DNA of 11,635 nucleotides from SIG578 sp045543635 (GTDB taxonomy: Bacteria > Bacillota > Clostridia > Oscillospirales > Ruminococcaceae), in assembly GCA_045543635.1 (NCBI GenBank), contig JAZQMT010000023.1:1-11635 (forward strand), written 5' to 3'. Both the position numbers and the translations under genes were made by a program. This document shows, one piece after another, positions 1 to 6,182 of the stretch (position 1 is its first letter; each line of letters starts with the position of its first letter). Below the pieces are notes generated by a model that did not search any database, was not told the DNA's origin, and was given only the letters and a program-made list of their open reading frames with translations.

Positions 1-28
1 TGTAGGTTTGTCAATGATGTGTTACAAA
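1..28. repeat. IS terminal inverted repeat, left (distal to transposase start)
   Basis: Starts TGTAGG and ends GATGTGTTACAAA. Compared with the reverse complement of 1070-1097, 22 of 28 bases match, with the mismatches clustered at positions 7-14. The outer six and inner fourteen bases are identical. It lies just beyond the transposase stop codon at 35-37. Confidence 0.88.
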
Positions 29-34
29 ATTGAG

Positions 35-982
35 TTAAAAAACTTCGCCGGTGGTCAGGAAGTGGTTTAAGAACTCGTTAGGGGACTTCCAACCAAGCGG
101 GCGCATGGGAAAATCATTGTATTTTCTGCTGTGAACAGCTAACTGCTTTTGAAAATCCTCAAAGGAGTAAAAATGGTGGGTAGCATAGAAGTATTCGTTG
201 TCTTTACGATGGCTACGTTCCACCTTGCCATTGTGCCGTGGAGTGTATGGGCGAATCAGTTTGTGCTTCACTCCACGCTGTTTGAGCGTACGCTCAAACA
301 GCGTGAGATCGTTGGATGATGAACCACCAAAACGCTTGGTGAACTCAAACCCGTTGTCTGTTTGGATGCACTCCACCTTAATGCCCTTTTTCGCAAAATG
401 CTCGATGACGTGCAGCGCAAATTGCGCAGAACTGTAGGTGCTGTTCTCTTTGAATGCCTCTAAATACCGATAGCGTGAATACTCGTCAATGGCTGTGTAT
501 TGGTAGTATTTCTCGCCCTCGACAGCACCAACAATGCAGGCAGCAGGCACAAATTTCACGTCAATCTGAATCCGTTGCCCCGGATATTGCATTTGTTCGT
601 AGGGCTTGGGTATATACTTGGGATTTACAGGCTTTACGGCCATTTCACCTTGTTTAATAAGTATGCGATACAAGGATGTCACCGAACGCGTGTAACCACG
701 CTGGCGGAGTTTGACCCAGAACACCACCAAACCCGCATGCGGGTTGCGACGGCGCATATCCCCAATGAGTTTCAATTCCGCCTCAGTGTGCTGGTTGGGG
801 TGGCTGTGCGGTTTGTGAGAGCGGTCTTTCAGCGACTCCCACGTTCCGTCGTACCGATGTTGCCAGCGGTACACATATTGACGGTTGACCTTGTATCGGA
901 TAGCTGCTTTGGTGACACCGTATTTGCTTGCGTATTTCAAAAGGGATTGACGAAACTGCATATCCTGTGTTATCTTGTTCAT
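35..982 (-). CDS. IS481-like DDE transposase (integrase core)
   Basis: A 315-residue transposase that cuts and joins the IS ends. Residues about 10-60 form a helix-turn-helix DNA-binding region (KYGVTKAAIRYKVNRQYVYRW) and residues about 130-310 an RNase H-fold integrase core. The catalytic triad is visible: D141 (QIDVKF), D209 (QTDNGFEF) and E255 (NGKVERSHR). There are 45 residues between the second Asp and the Glu, about ten more than the usual DD35E, and the extra stretch is encoded by a perfect 32-bp palindrome. The ATG at 982 is chosen because AGGAGG lies upstream (997-1002, a rather long 14-nt gap). The frame stays open to 1084, but upstream ATGs have no ribosome site. The frame is intact, so the element may be active. 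Confidence 0.9.
   Translation of the reverse strand: MNKITQDMQFRQSLLKYASKYGVTKAAIRYKVNRQYVYRWQHRYDGTWESLKDRSHKPHSHPNQHTEAELKLIGDMRRRNPHAGLVVFWVKLRQRGYTRSVTSLYRILIKQGEMAVKPVNPKYIPKPYEQMQYPGQRIQIDVKFVPAACIVGAVEGEKYYQYTAIDEYSRYRYLEAFKENSTYSSAQFALHVIEHFAKKGIKVECIQTDNGFEFTKRFGGSSSNDLTLFERTLKQRGVKHKLIRPYTPRHNGKVERSHRKDNEYFYATHHFYSFEDFQKQLAVHSRKYNDFPMRPLGWKSPNEFLNHFLTTGEVF
274..305. repeat. Perfect 32-bp palindrome inside the transposase gene
   Basis: The half-site CACGCTGTTTGAGCGT is followed directly by its exact reverse complement, with no mismatch and no spacer, centred between 289 and 290. It encodes about ten residues (TLFERTLKQR) between the second catalytic Asp and the Glu. A chance origin is very unlikely. 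In RNA it would fold into a near-continuous hairpin; in supercoiled DNA it could extrude a cruciform. Its role is unknown. Confidence 0.9.
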
Positions 983-1054
983 GACGAATGGTTGATCCTC
1001 CTGTCTGTTTTGTCTGAGCAACTTAACTGTAACACAGGATCTTCCATTCGTCAT
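962..1054 (-). promoter_or_regulatory. Crossed complementary pairs around the transposase start
   Basis: Two perfect 11-bp complementary pairs lie in interlocked order: 981-991 with 1044-1054, and 962-972 with 1030-1040. In the transposase mRNA the first pair covers two bases of the start codon and the second covers codons 4-7. The 38-nt loop between them holds the AGGAGG ribosome site. Pairing would form a pseudoknot or two competing hairpins able to block initiation. Several IS elements are known to hide the transposase start in transcripts entering from outside; the role here is inferred. Confidence 0.55.
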
Positions 1055-1069
1055 CTTTTGTTTTTCAGC

Positions 1070-1097
1070 TTTGTAACACATCAATTGTAATCCTACA
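1070..1097. repeat. IS terminal inverted repeat, right (transposase-proximal)
   Basis: Reverse complement reads TGTAGG, then a variable patch, then TGATGTGTTACAAA, mirroring bases 1-28. It ends at 1097, 32 bp before the -35 box of the next gene's promoter, so the insertion leaves that promoter intact. Confidence 0.88.
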
Positions 1098-1128
1098 GCT
1101 CTTGGCGGGGAATTATCGTTAAAAACAA

Positions 1129-1157
1129 TTGTAATATTTTTTTATGTGTGTTATAAT
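1129..1157 (+). promoter_or_regulatory. Sigma-A promoter of the FUSC-like gene
   Basis: TTGTAA (1129-1134), a 17-bp spacer, then TATAAT (1152-1157). It lies wholly outside the IS. A second TATAAT at 1165-1170 lacks a good -35 box. Confidence 0.75.
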
Positions 1158-1204
1158 GTCTCTGTATAATTTATAGGGAAAAGCATTTTTTTGGGGGAAT
1201 TAAA

Positions 1205-1741
1205 ATGAAGATAAGGCTCCATATCGGTATGCGTAAGATAAAAAGTCTCATATCGGTAACGCTTTCATTTTTTGTTTGGCAATTGATTAGGATATTTCTG
1301 CCGATGCTTGAAATTCACCCTATTTTTGCTTATATTTATGCAGTTATTGAAATGCGTGAAAATCCCGAAAAGACCAAAAGCTTTGGGAAATTGAGGATAA
1401 AGGCAACCTTTATTGGGCTTATCACAGGGCTTGCGTTTGTAACACTTTCCATTTTCCTTTCATCGCTTATTTCGCGCTCTTGGGCTAGAATCCTTGTCGA
1501 ATTTGCGCTTATTTTATTTGCAGTCCTGTTTGCGCTTTGCATAAGCGAAATGTTTGGCTGCAAAAACTTTTGCGGAATTGCAGCTATTATAGCGGTTATT
1601 TGCATGGTATCTCATTCGGGGGAAGACAAGTATCTTTATGCGATTATGCGTGTATTACAAACTTTGATAGGCGTTTTTTCAGCAACAATTGTAAATACAT
1701 TTATTAATAAAAAGCAGAAAAAAGAAAAAACGGATGAATAG
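1205..1741 (+). CDS. FUSC / aromatic acid exporter-like small membrane protein
   Basis: A 178-residue integral membrane protein with about six hydrophobic segments (roughly residues 13-32, 37-52, 66-87, 95-115, 122-137 and 145-167) and a short lysine-rich tail. The plan resembles the N-terminal membrane half of the FUSC/ArAE_1 family: an amphipathic start (MRKIKSLISVTLSFFVWQLI), a central polar stretch after segment 2 (MRENPEKTKSFGKLRIK) and a last helix with VLQTLIGVFSATIVN. Family members are linked to efflux of aromatic acids and similar compounds, but the substrate here is unknown and the soluble C-terminal half found in longer members is absent. Ribosome site GGGGG at 1193-1197, 7 nt before the ATG. 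It has its own promoter and appears to be a single gene; no clear terminator follows. Confidence 0.65.
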   Translation: MKIRLHIGMRKIKSLISVTLSFFVWQLIRIFLPMLEIHPIFAYIYAVIEMRENPEKTKSFGKLRIKATFIGLITGLAFVTLSIFLSSLISRSWARILVEFALILFAVLFALCISEMFGCKNFCGIAAIIAVICMVSHSGEDKYLYAIMRVLQTLIGVFSATIVNTFINKKQKKEKTDE

Positions 1742-1832
1742 AAAATCTTGAGTAAAAAACGGGTGACTTTCGTAAGGGTGCATACTCGCCTTCATTAGAA
1801 ATCGGGCGACACCGGATAAAGGAGAGGCAGCG

Positions 1833-2528
1833 ATGAAACAAATAGAAGCACAGCTATTTTCAATGCAGGATATTTCTTATCGTGAATTTCACGCTCGCCT
1901 TATCCCAAATGTAGATAAGGAGCGTATTATCGGCGTGCGCACTCCCACCCTGCGCGCCTATGCAAAAAAGCTTTCGAGAACTTCTAAAGCGAAGGACTTT
2001 GTTGCACAGCTTCCTCACTACTATTATGAAGAAAATAATTTGCATGCCATGCTTTTAGATGCTATTGACGATGCGCAGGTGCAGCTTTCGGAGCTTAATA
2101 GATTTCTGCCTTATGTAGATAACTGGGCAACCTGTGACCTTATGCGCCCGCATGCTCTTTTTAAAAAGCCTGAATTGCTCTTGTCGGCAATTTACCGCTG
2201 GCTTGAAAGCGGACACACCTACACCGTTCGTTTTGGAATGGGGATGCTTCTCTGGCGTTTTTTAGATGAGGATTTTCAGAGCGAATATTGTGAGCTTGTT
2301 GCATCGGTGAGGTTAGAGGAATATTACATTAAAATGATGCAGGCTTGGTATTTTGCGACAGCCTTAGCAAAACAGCCTGAGGCTGCTTTGCCTTATCTAA
2401 CCGAAAGAAAATTGAATGATTGGGTTCATCAAAAAACTATTCAAAAAGCAGTTGAAAGTTATCGTATTTCCAAAGACAAAAAAATTTTTCTAAAGAGTTT
2501 GCGCCTTAAAAATGGGCAATTTAGCTAA
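1833..2528 (+). CDS. DNA alkylation repair protein, AlkD-like HEAT-repeat glycosylase
   Basis: A 231-residue all-helical protein of the AlkD/DNA_alkylation family, expected to release N3- and N7-alkylated purines from DNA in the cytoplasm. The residues of the Bacillus cereus AlkD active-site cleft have counterparts here: W98 and D102 in DNWATCD (W109/D113 in AlkD), R133 in TVRFGMGMLL (R148) and W172 in MMQAWYFATA (W187). The spacing and context fit, so a working glycosylase is likely. Length is typical. AGGAGAGG at 1820-1827 lies 5 nt before the ATG. The 91-bp gap from the membrane protein holds no obvious promoter or terminator, so read-through from the upstream promoter is possible. Confidence 0.9.
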   Translation: MKQIEAQLFSMQDISYREFHARLIPNVDKERIIGVRTPTLRAYAKKLSRTSKAKDFVAQLPHYYYEENNLHAMLLDAIDDAQVQLSELNRFLPYVDNWATCDLMRPHALFKKPELLLSAIYRWLESGHTYTVRFGMGMLLWRFLDEDFQSEYCELVASVRLEEYYIKMMQAWYFATALAKQPEAALPYLTERKLNDWVHQKTIQKAVESYRISKDKKIFLKSLRLKNGQFS

Positions 2529-2533
2529 ATAAA

Positions 2534-2562
2534 TTGACGAATAAAGAAAAATATGGTACAAT
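2534..2562 (+). promoter_or_regulatory. Strong sigma-A promoter of the rnf-like operon
   Basis: TTGACG (2534-2539), a 17-bp spacer, then TACAAT (2557-2562) preceded by TGG, which gives an extended -10. The start of transcription should fall near 2569, leaving a leader of about 80 nt. No other promoter is evident before the terminator at 8533. Confidence 0.8.
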
Positions 2563-2587
2563 AAATCATTAAAAAGCGGTTTTGTCT

Positions 2588-2627
2588 AGGCTGTGACGTG
2601 TTTTCAGCCTTGTAAATTTATAAATTT
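2588..2627 (+). promoter_or_regulatory. Leader hairpin and AT palindrome before rnfC
   Basis: AGGCTG (2588-2593) pairs with CAGCCT (2605-2610) across an 11-nt loop. It is followed by a perfect 14-bp AT palindrome, AAATTTATAAATTT (2614-2627), which ends 10 nt before the ribosome site. No U-run follows the stem, so it is not a terminator. It matches no riboswitch I recognise. It may act in translation control or as a protein site; low certainty. Confidence 0.35.
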
Positions 2628-2648
2628 TAAAAGAAAGAGGTGGCTTTT

Positions 2649-3914
2649 TTGCGAAAATTTACAAGCAGAGGTTTAAATCTTGAGCAGTGTAAGGAGCCTG
2701 CCATCTCGCTCCCTATTCAACGTTTTTTTGATGTTAAAACGGTGTTTTTGCCTGTATCGGAGGATATTTGTGTTTCCCCTGATGAAAAGGTCACCCGCGG
2801 TAAGCTTATTTCTCACGGAATTCGCCCCGACTCGGTGGATTCTTTTGCCAGTGTAGAGGGCGTGGCTGTTGCCGTCGGTGAGTTTGAATTTGAAAAGTTT
2901 GAGGGGCGCCGCTTTCTCAGAGTAGATGCGACCAATAAAACAGATGTGCAGGAAATGGAGCGATATAATAACGCCGATCCGACGGATGATGACATCATGT
3001 TTGCGGTTGAACAGTGCGGAGTACTTAATACCACGGATAAAAAAACGCTTAAAGAAATCCATGATGCCTATCCTCATGGTGTGCGTAATTTAGTTATTGA
3101 TGCAGTGGATGATGAACCTTATGTCAGCAGTAAGATAGCTCAGCTTCTGTTTCGTTCTGAGCATGTTGCGCCTGCTATTCGGGCATTAAATCGCGTATTT
3201 GGCGCAAAAAATGTCAGTATCGAGGTTTACGGCAGGAATGATGATATTACCATTCGTCTGCCGCAAAGTGTCGGTGGGTATCCGGTACATCATATTCATA
3301 AGAATTATCCCGTTTCACGCATGATGCACAGTAACAAGGAAACGGTGTATATTGATATTGGCGCTCTTTTGAGTTTTTATTATTCTGCTGTAGATAAATG
3401 TGCATGGACAAATACTATTGTTACAGTCGCAGGTGATTGTGTCAAAAAATCTTGTAATATTGAGGTTCCGGTCGGAACACCCATCGGTGATATTTTAAGC
3501 TACTGCGGCCTTAACAAAAAACCAAAAACCGTTATTCTCGGCGGCAGTATGACAGGTTACAGCGTTGAGGGCACCGATATTCCCGTCCTGCGCTCAACAA
3601 AGGCTATTCTCGTCTTTGCAGAAGAGCTTGTTTGTGAAACATACTCATGCATCGGTTGCGGGAAATGTATCGATGTTTGCCCGGAAAAATTGTTGCCATA
3701 CTATATTTATACCTATTATTTGGACAATAATATTGAAAAGCTTTACAGGCTTTCGGCAGATAAATGTACCGAGTGTGGCTGCTGTTCGTATATATGTCCT
3801 GCAAAGATTGATCTTCGGCAGTATGTTAAAAAGTCCAGAAGAACGCTGTTAAAGGAGATGTGGCAAAATGAACAGAGCAGTCAAGATAACGAAAGCTCCG
3901 TTTTTGAGAAATAG
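2649..3914 (+). CDS. rnfC: RnfC-like protein, degenerate NADH site, two 4Fe-4S motifs
   Basis: About 421 residues, close to normal RnfC length. In Rnf, RnfC is the membrane-associated subunit that oxidises or reduces NAD. Numbering from the TTG: RnfC N-terminal domain about 1-95, 51-kDa-like domain about 115-250, SLBB-like part about 255-325 (VTVAGDCV, VPVGTPIGD, VILGGSMTGYS). Two ferredoxin-type motifs are intact: C334/C337/C340/C344 and C373/C376/C379/C383. The Gly-rich loop expected in RnfC (GxGGAxFPT) is replaced by CGVLNTTDKK, and the usual GAECEPY appears as AVDDEPY, so normal FMN/NADH binding is doubtful. TTG at 2649 is preferred because AGGTGG sits 5 nt upstream; an in-frame GTG at 2640 is the alternative. 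The 3' end overlaps rnfD by 47 bp. Confidence 0.85.
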   Translation: MRKFTSRGLNLEQCKEPAISLPIQRFFDVKTVFLPVSEDICVSPDEKVTRGKLISHGIRPDSVDSFASVEGVAVAVGEFEFEKFEGRRFLRVDATNKTDVQEMERYNNADPTDDDIMFAVEQCGVLNTTDKKTLKEIHDAYPHGVRNLVIDAVDDEPYVSSKIAQLLFRSEHVAPAIRALNRVFGAKNVSIEVYGRNDDITIRLPQSVGGYPVHHIHKNYPVSRMMHSNKETVYIDIGALLSFYYSAVDKCAWTNTIVTVAGDCVKKSCNIEVPVGTPIGDILSYCGLNKKPKTVILGGSMTGYSVEGTDIPVLRSTKAILVFAEELVCETYSCIGCGKCIDVCPEKLLPYYIYTYYLDNNIEKLYRLSADKCTECGCCSYICPAKIDLRQYVKKSRRTLLKEMWQNEQSSQDNESSVFEK

Positions 3915-4902
3915 TGGAACCGTTCAGGCACTGATGGGCGATATGCTTATTGTTATGCCGTTTCTTTATGCTATGCCCATCTTTTTCTATGGCTTTCGTG
4001 TTTTAAAAAATTTAATTTATTCCCTTTGCATGTGTTACCTGCTTGATCAGGGATGTATATGGTTAAAAAATAAAAGGTTTGTTTTTAAAGACCTTTCGTC
4101 GCTCGTTACAGGAGCGATCTTGCCGCTTTTATTTCCGGCATCCATTGATTTTTGGATCATTCTTTCAGCGGCAGCTTTTGCCGTTCTTATCGTAAAGCAC
4201 CCCTTCGGCGGGCTGGGTAATAACCCCTTTAATCCGGCAGCGGCAGCTTTTTGTTTTTGCGCTGTTTCATGGTCTGAAAAGGTATTCGCATATACGCGAC
4301 CGATGCAGTGGCTTTCTGTGTTTGGTCTGATTGACCAAACGGTGCGTTACGCGGAAACAACGGCGCAGAATTTACAAAACGGCGGTCGCCCCCTTACCGA
4401 TGCTTTTGATATTTTGTCGGGTAATGTGGCGGGCGCTGCGGGAGTTACCAGTGTTATCGTTATTGCGGCTGCGGCACTCTACCTTTTGTATCGCCGTGCT
4501 GTCGCCATTCAAATTCCGATAGGCGTTTTGGTCGGTGCGGGGATCTTTGCCTTGCTTTTTCCGAGAATTTCCACCGGAAGATTAGATTCTCTATGGTTTG
4601 AGCTTACTTCGGGTGCACTTTTATTCGGTGCTGTTTTTATGGCTTCTGAGCCTGTCAGCAGTCCCAAACACCCTTATGCAAAATGGATTTACGGAGTTTC
4701 TATCGGAATTGTTACAATGCTTTTCCGCCACTTCGGAAAAATGGAAATAGCCTTTCCGTTTGCACTTCTTATTGTAAATTCATTTACTCCTTTGCTTGAT
4801 AAAATCGGAACAGGTATTGACAGATACACCGATATTCCGCTTCGCTTGCCTAGTTTGAAAAACAAAAAGGCAGCAGAGAAGGGAGGCACTGCTCATGAAT
4901 AA
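3868..4902 (+). CDS. rnfD: RnfD-like membrane subunit with altered flavin site
   Basis: A 344-residue multi-spanning membrane protein of the NqrB/RnfD family, which normally carries a covalent FMN and takes part in ion translocation. The family signature HPFGGLGNNPFNPAA is clear at residues 111-125, followed by the LSGNVAGAAG region near 183-192. The ApbE-type flavinylation motif expected before it (SGAT) is not visible. The aligned stretch reads YAETTAQNL, so a threonine (T164 or T165) may remain, but the Gly-Ala context is gone and the nearby GETS is GVTS. AGGAG at 3853-3857 lies 10 nt before the ATG, inside the end of rnfC. The stop overlaps the rnfE start by 8 bp, so no rnfG fits between them. 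Confidence 0.87.
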   Translation: MNRAVKITKAPFLRNSGTVQALMGDMLIVMPFLYAMPIFFYGFRVLKNLIYSLCMCYLLDQGCIWLKNKRFVFKDLSSLVTGAILPLLFPASIDFWIILSAAAFAVLIVKHPFGGLGNNPFNPAAAAFCFCAVSWSEKVFAYTRPMQWLSVFGLIDQTVRYAETTAQNLQNGGRPLTDAFDILSGNVAGAAGVTSVIVIAAAALYLLYRRAVAIQIPIGVLVGAGIFALLFPRISTGRLDSLWFELTSGALLFGAVFMASEPVSSPKHPYAKWIYGVSIGIVTMLFRHFGKMEIAFPFALLIVNSFTPLLDKIGTGIDRYTDIPLRLPSLKNKKAAEKGGTAHE

Positions 4903-5551
4903 AATAGGCAGTACATTTTCCCTTTTGAAAAAGGCGGGTAAAAAGCTATGGGAACCTGTGAAAAGATTTGTGGTGTCAAATCCCGTTCTTGTCAGCGGGC
5001 TTTCACTCGGTCCTGTCATTGCGATAAGTCAGTCACTGAAAGCCGGCGTTTCACTGTCGGTGGCATTTTCAATCATTATTATTCCTGTTTTGGTTATTTT
5101 CGGATTTATTCCTATTAAACTTTCCAAGAGCGTGCGCGTTATCCTTTGCGCACTGCTTTCTTGCATATTCTTTGTGCCTGCTTTCTGGTTTGCGCAGACG
5201 ATATTTCCTGAGGTAAATGATAAAGTCGGAGTTTTTCTGCCGCTTATGGTGGTAAACCCAATTATCAGTACCCGCTCGGCAGATGCAGCAAAAGGGTATC
5301 GCCCACTTACAAGCTTATTTAGCGGCGTTGAAACAGCGGTTGGGTTTTCTCTGGTTATGTGTTTGGTTTCTGCTCTTCGTGAAATACTCGGTAAAGGAAC
5401 GATCTGGGATACCCCTATCGGAAATATGCAAGGGAACATCTCCTTTCTGCTTCCTTTTACAGGATTTATTATTGTTGGTTTTCTTGCAGCAGGTGCAAAA
5501 AAACTCTCCTCGATTCTTAATCGGGAGAAAACAGGGGAGGGGGAGAAATAA
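4895..5551 (+). CDS. rnfE: RnfE-like membrane subunit lacking both cluster cysteines
   Basis: A 218-residue Rnf/Nqr integral membrane subunit. Family features are preserved: NPVLV at 29-33, VFLPLMVVN at 113-121, ALREILGKGT at 160-169 and about six membrane helices. In canonical RnfE/NqrD the segments LGLCP and TNCI provide two cysteine ligands of the intramembrane [2Fe-2S] cluster. Here they read LSLGP (G39) and VNPI (P122), so both ligands are lost. Assignment to E rather than A follows the longer N-terminus, the LREILGKGT motif and its place before rnfA. GGGAGG at 4881-4886 is the ribosome site, 8 nt before the ATG. Its stop overlaps the rnfA start in TAATG, which indicates translational coupling. 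Confidence 0.86.
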   Translation: MNKIGSTFSLLKKAGKKLWEPVKRFVVSNPVLVSGLSLGPVIAISQSLKAGVSLSVAFSIIIIPVLVIFGFIPIKLSKSVRVILCALLSCIFFVPAFWFAQTIFPEVNDKVGVFLPLMVVNPIISTRSADAAKGYRPLTSLFSGVETAVGFSLVMCLVSALREILGKGTIWDTPIGNMQGNISFLLPFTGFIIVGFLAAGAKKLSSILNREKTGEGEK

Positions 5552-6159
5552 TGCAGTTTTTAATCAGCTTTTTCACAGCTGCTGTTGCTGCTGTGTTTAT
5601 TGAAAACACCATATTTACAAGAGCACTTGGTACCAGCAGAATGTTGGCAATCGTAAAATCTCCCAAAACCATGCTTAAGTTTGGTGTACTGCTTACCTGT
5701 ATTACAACCGTTTCAGGCTTTTTTGCATGGGCAGTAAACTTCCTTATTCGCCCGCTGTCATTTAAACTTTACATTGAACCTTTGGTTTTCGTTTTGGTGC
5801 TTGTGGCAGTTTTTGTACTTGCAAGTATCGTTCTGTATTTTCTTTTCCCAAAAACCTATCGCAAAATGAGCGAAATACTGCTGCTTTCTGTTTTCAATTG
5901 CGCTTCGCTCGGAGCTATTTTGCTTCCTGCGCATAACTCGCTTTTAAGTGTTGAAGCTAGCCTGCCTACATGGCTTGGATTTTCGTTTGGAACAGGTGTT
6001 GCCTTTTTCATGGCAACCTTGCTTGTGTTTGAAGGAACGCGGAAATTTAAGGGAACACATATCCCTGAGCCTTTTCGCGGTTTTCCTGCAACCCTTATCT
6101 ATATTGGTATCCTTTCGCTCGCATTTTATGGGCTGATTGGGCATGAGTTGCCTTTTTAA
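5551..6159 (+). CDS. rnfA: RnfA-like membrane subunit with one cluster cysteine replaced
   Basis: A 202-residue membrane protein of the RnfA/NqrE family, paired with RnfE in the membrane. The C-terminal signature PFRGFPATLIYIGILSLAF (174-192) matches the family's PFRG...I..G..SLAF, and the length is close to that of E. coli RsxA. The canonical first ligand motif LGLCPFMG reads LGTSRMLA here, so Ser29 stands in the cysteine position. The second, NCAVLG, survives as NCASLG with Cys117. With both RnfE cysteines gone, only one of the four [2Fe-2S] ligands remains in the pair. The start overlaps the rnfE stop (TAATG), with a G-rich ribosome site at about 5533-5545. The next gene is not rnfB, which usually follows rnfA. 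Confidence 0.87.
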   Translation: MQFLISFFTAAVAAVFIENTIFTRALGTSRMLAIVKSPKTMLKFGVLLTCITTVSGFFAWAVNFLIRPLSFKLYIEPLVFVLVLVAVFVLASIVLYFLFPKTYRKMSEILLLSVFNCASLGAILLPAHNSLLSVEASLPTWLGFSFGTGVAFFMATLLVFEGTRKFKGTHIPEPFRGFPATLIYIGILSLAFYGLIGHELPF

Positions 6160-6182
6160 ATCTAAAAAAGGGGAGATTGCGC

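Larger units (their letters stand above)
1..1097 (-). mobile_element. Complete IS481-like insertion sequence
   Basis: A 1,097-bp element bounded by 28-bp imperfect inverted repeats that begin TGTAGG, with one DDE transposase filling most of the interior on the minus strand. The left end coincides with base 1 of the window, so the left flank and any target-site duplication cannot be seen; the right flank starts GCTCTTGG at 1098. No other gene is carried. The family call rests on the single-ORF layout, the TGT ends and the transposase type. The window starting exactly at the IS tip suggests a contig broken at a repeated element, which is an inference. Confidence 0.88.

Noticed and set aside
500..1090. 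Long plus-strand frame opposite the transposase
   Set aside because: It is the shadow of the transposase gene; the product has no domain features and no ribosome site.
1082..1134. Repeated CAATTGTAA in the IS end and before the FUSC gene as a possible target duplication
   Set aside because: One copy is inside the IS terminal repeat and the left flank is not available, so it cannot be a target duplication pair.
2614..2627. AT palindrome considered as a Rex redox-repressor site
   Set aside because: It lacks the TTGTGA...TCACAA arms; AT-rich palindromes occur easily by chance.
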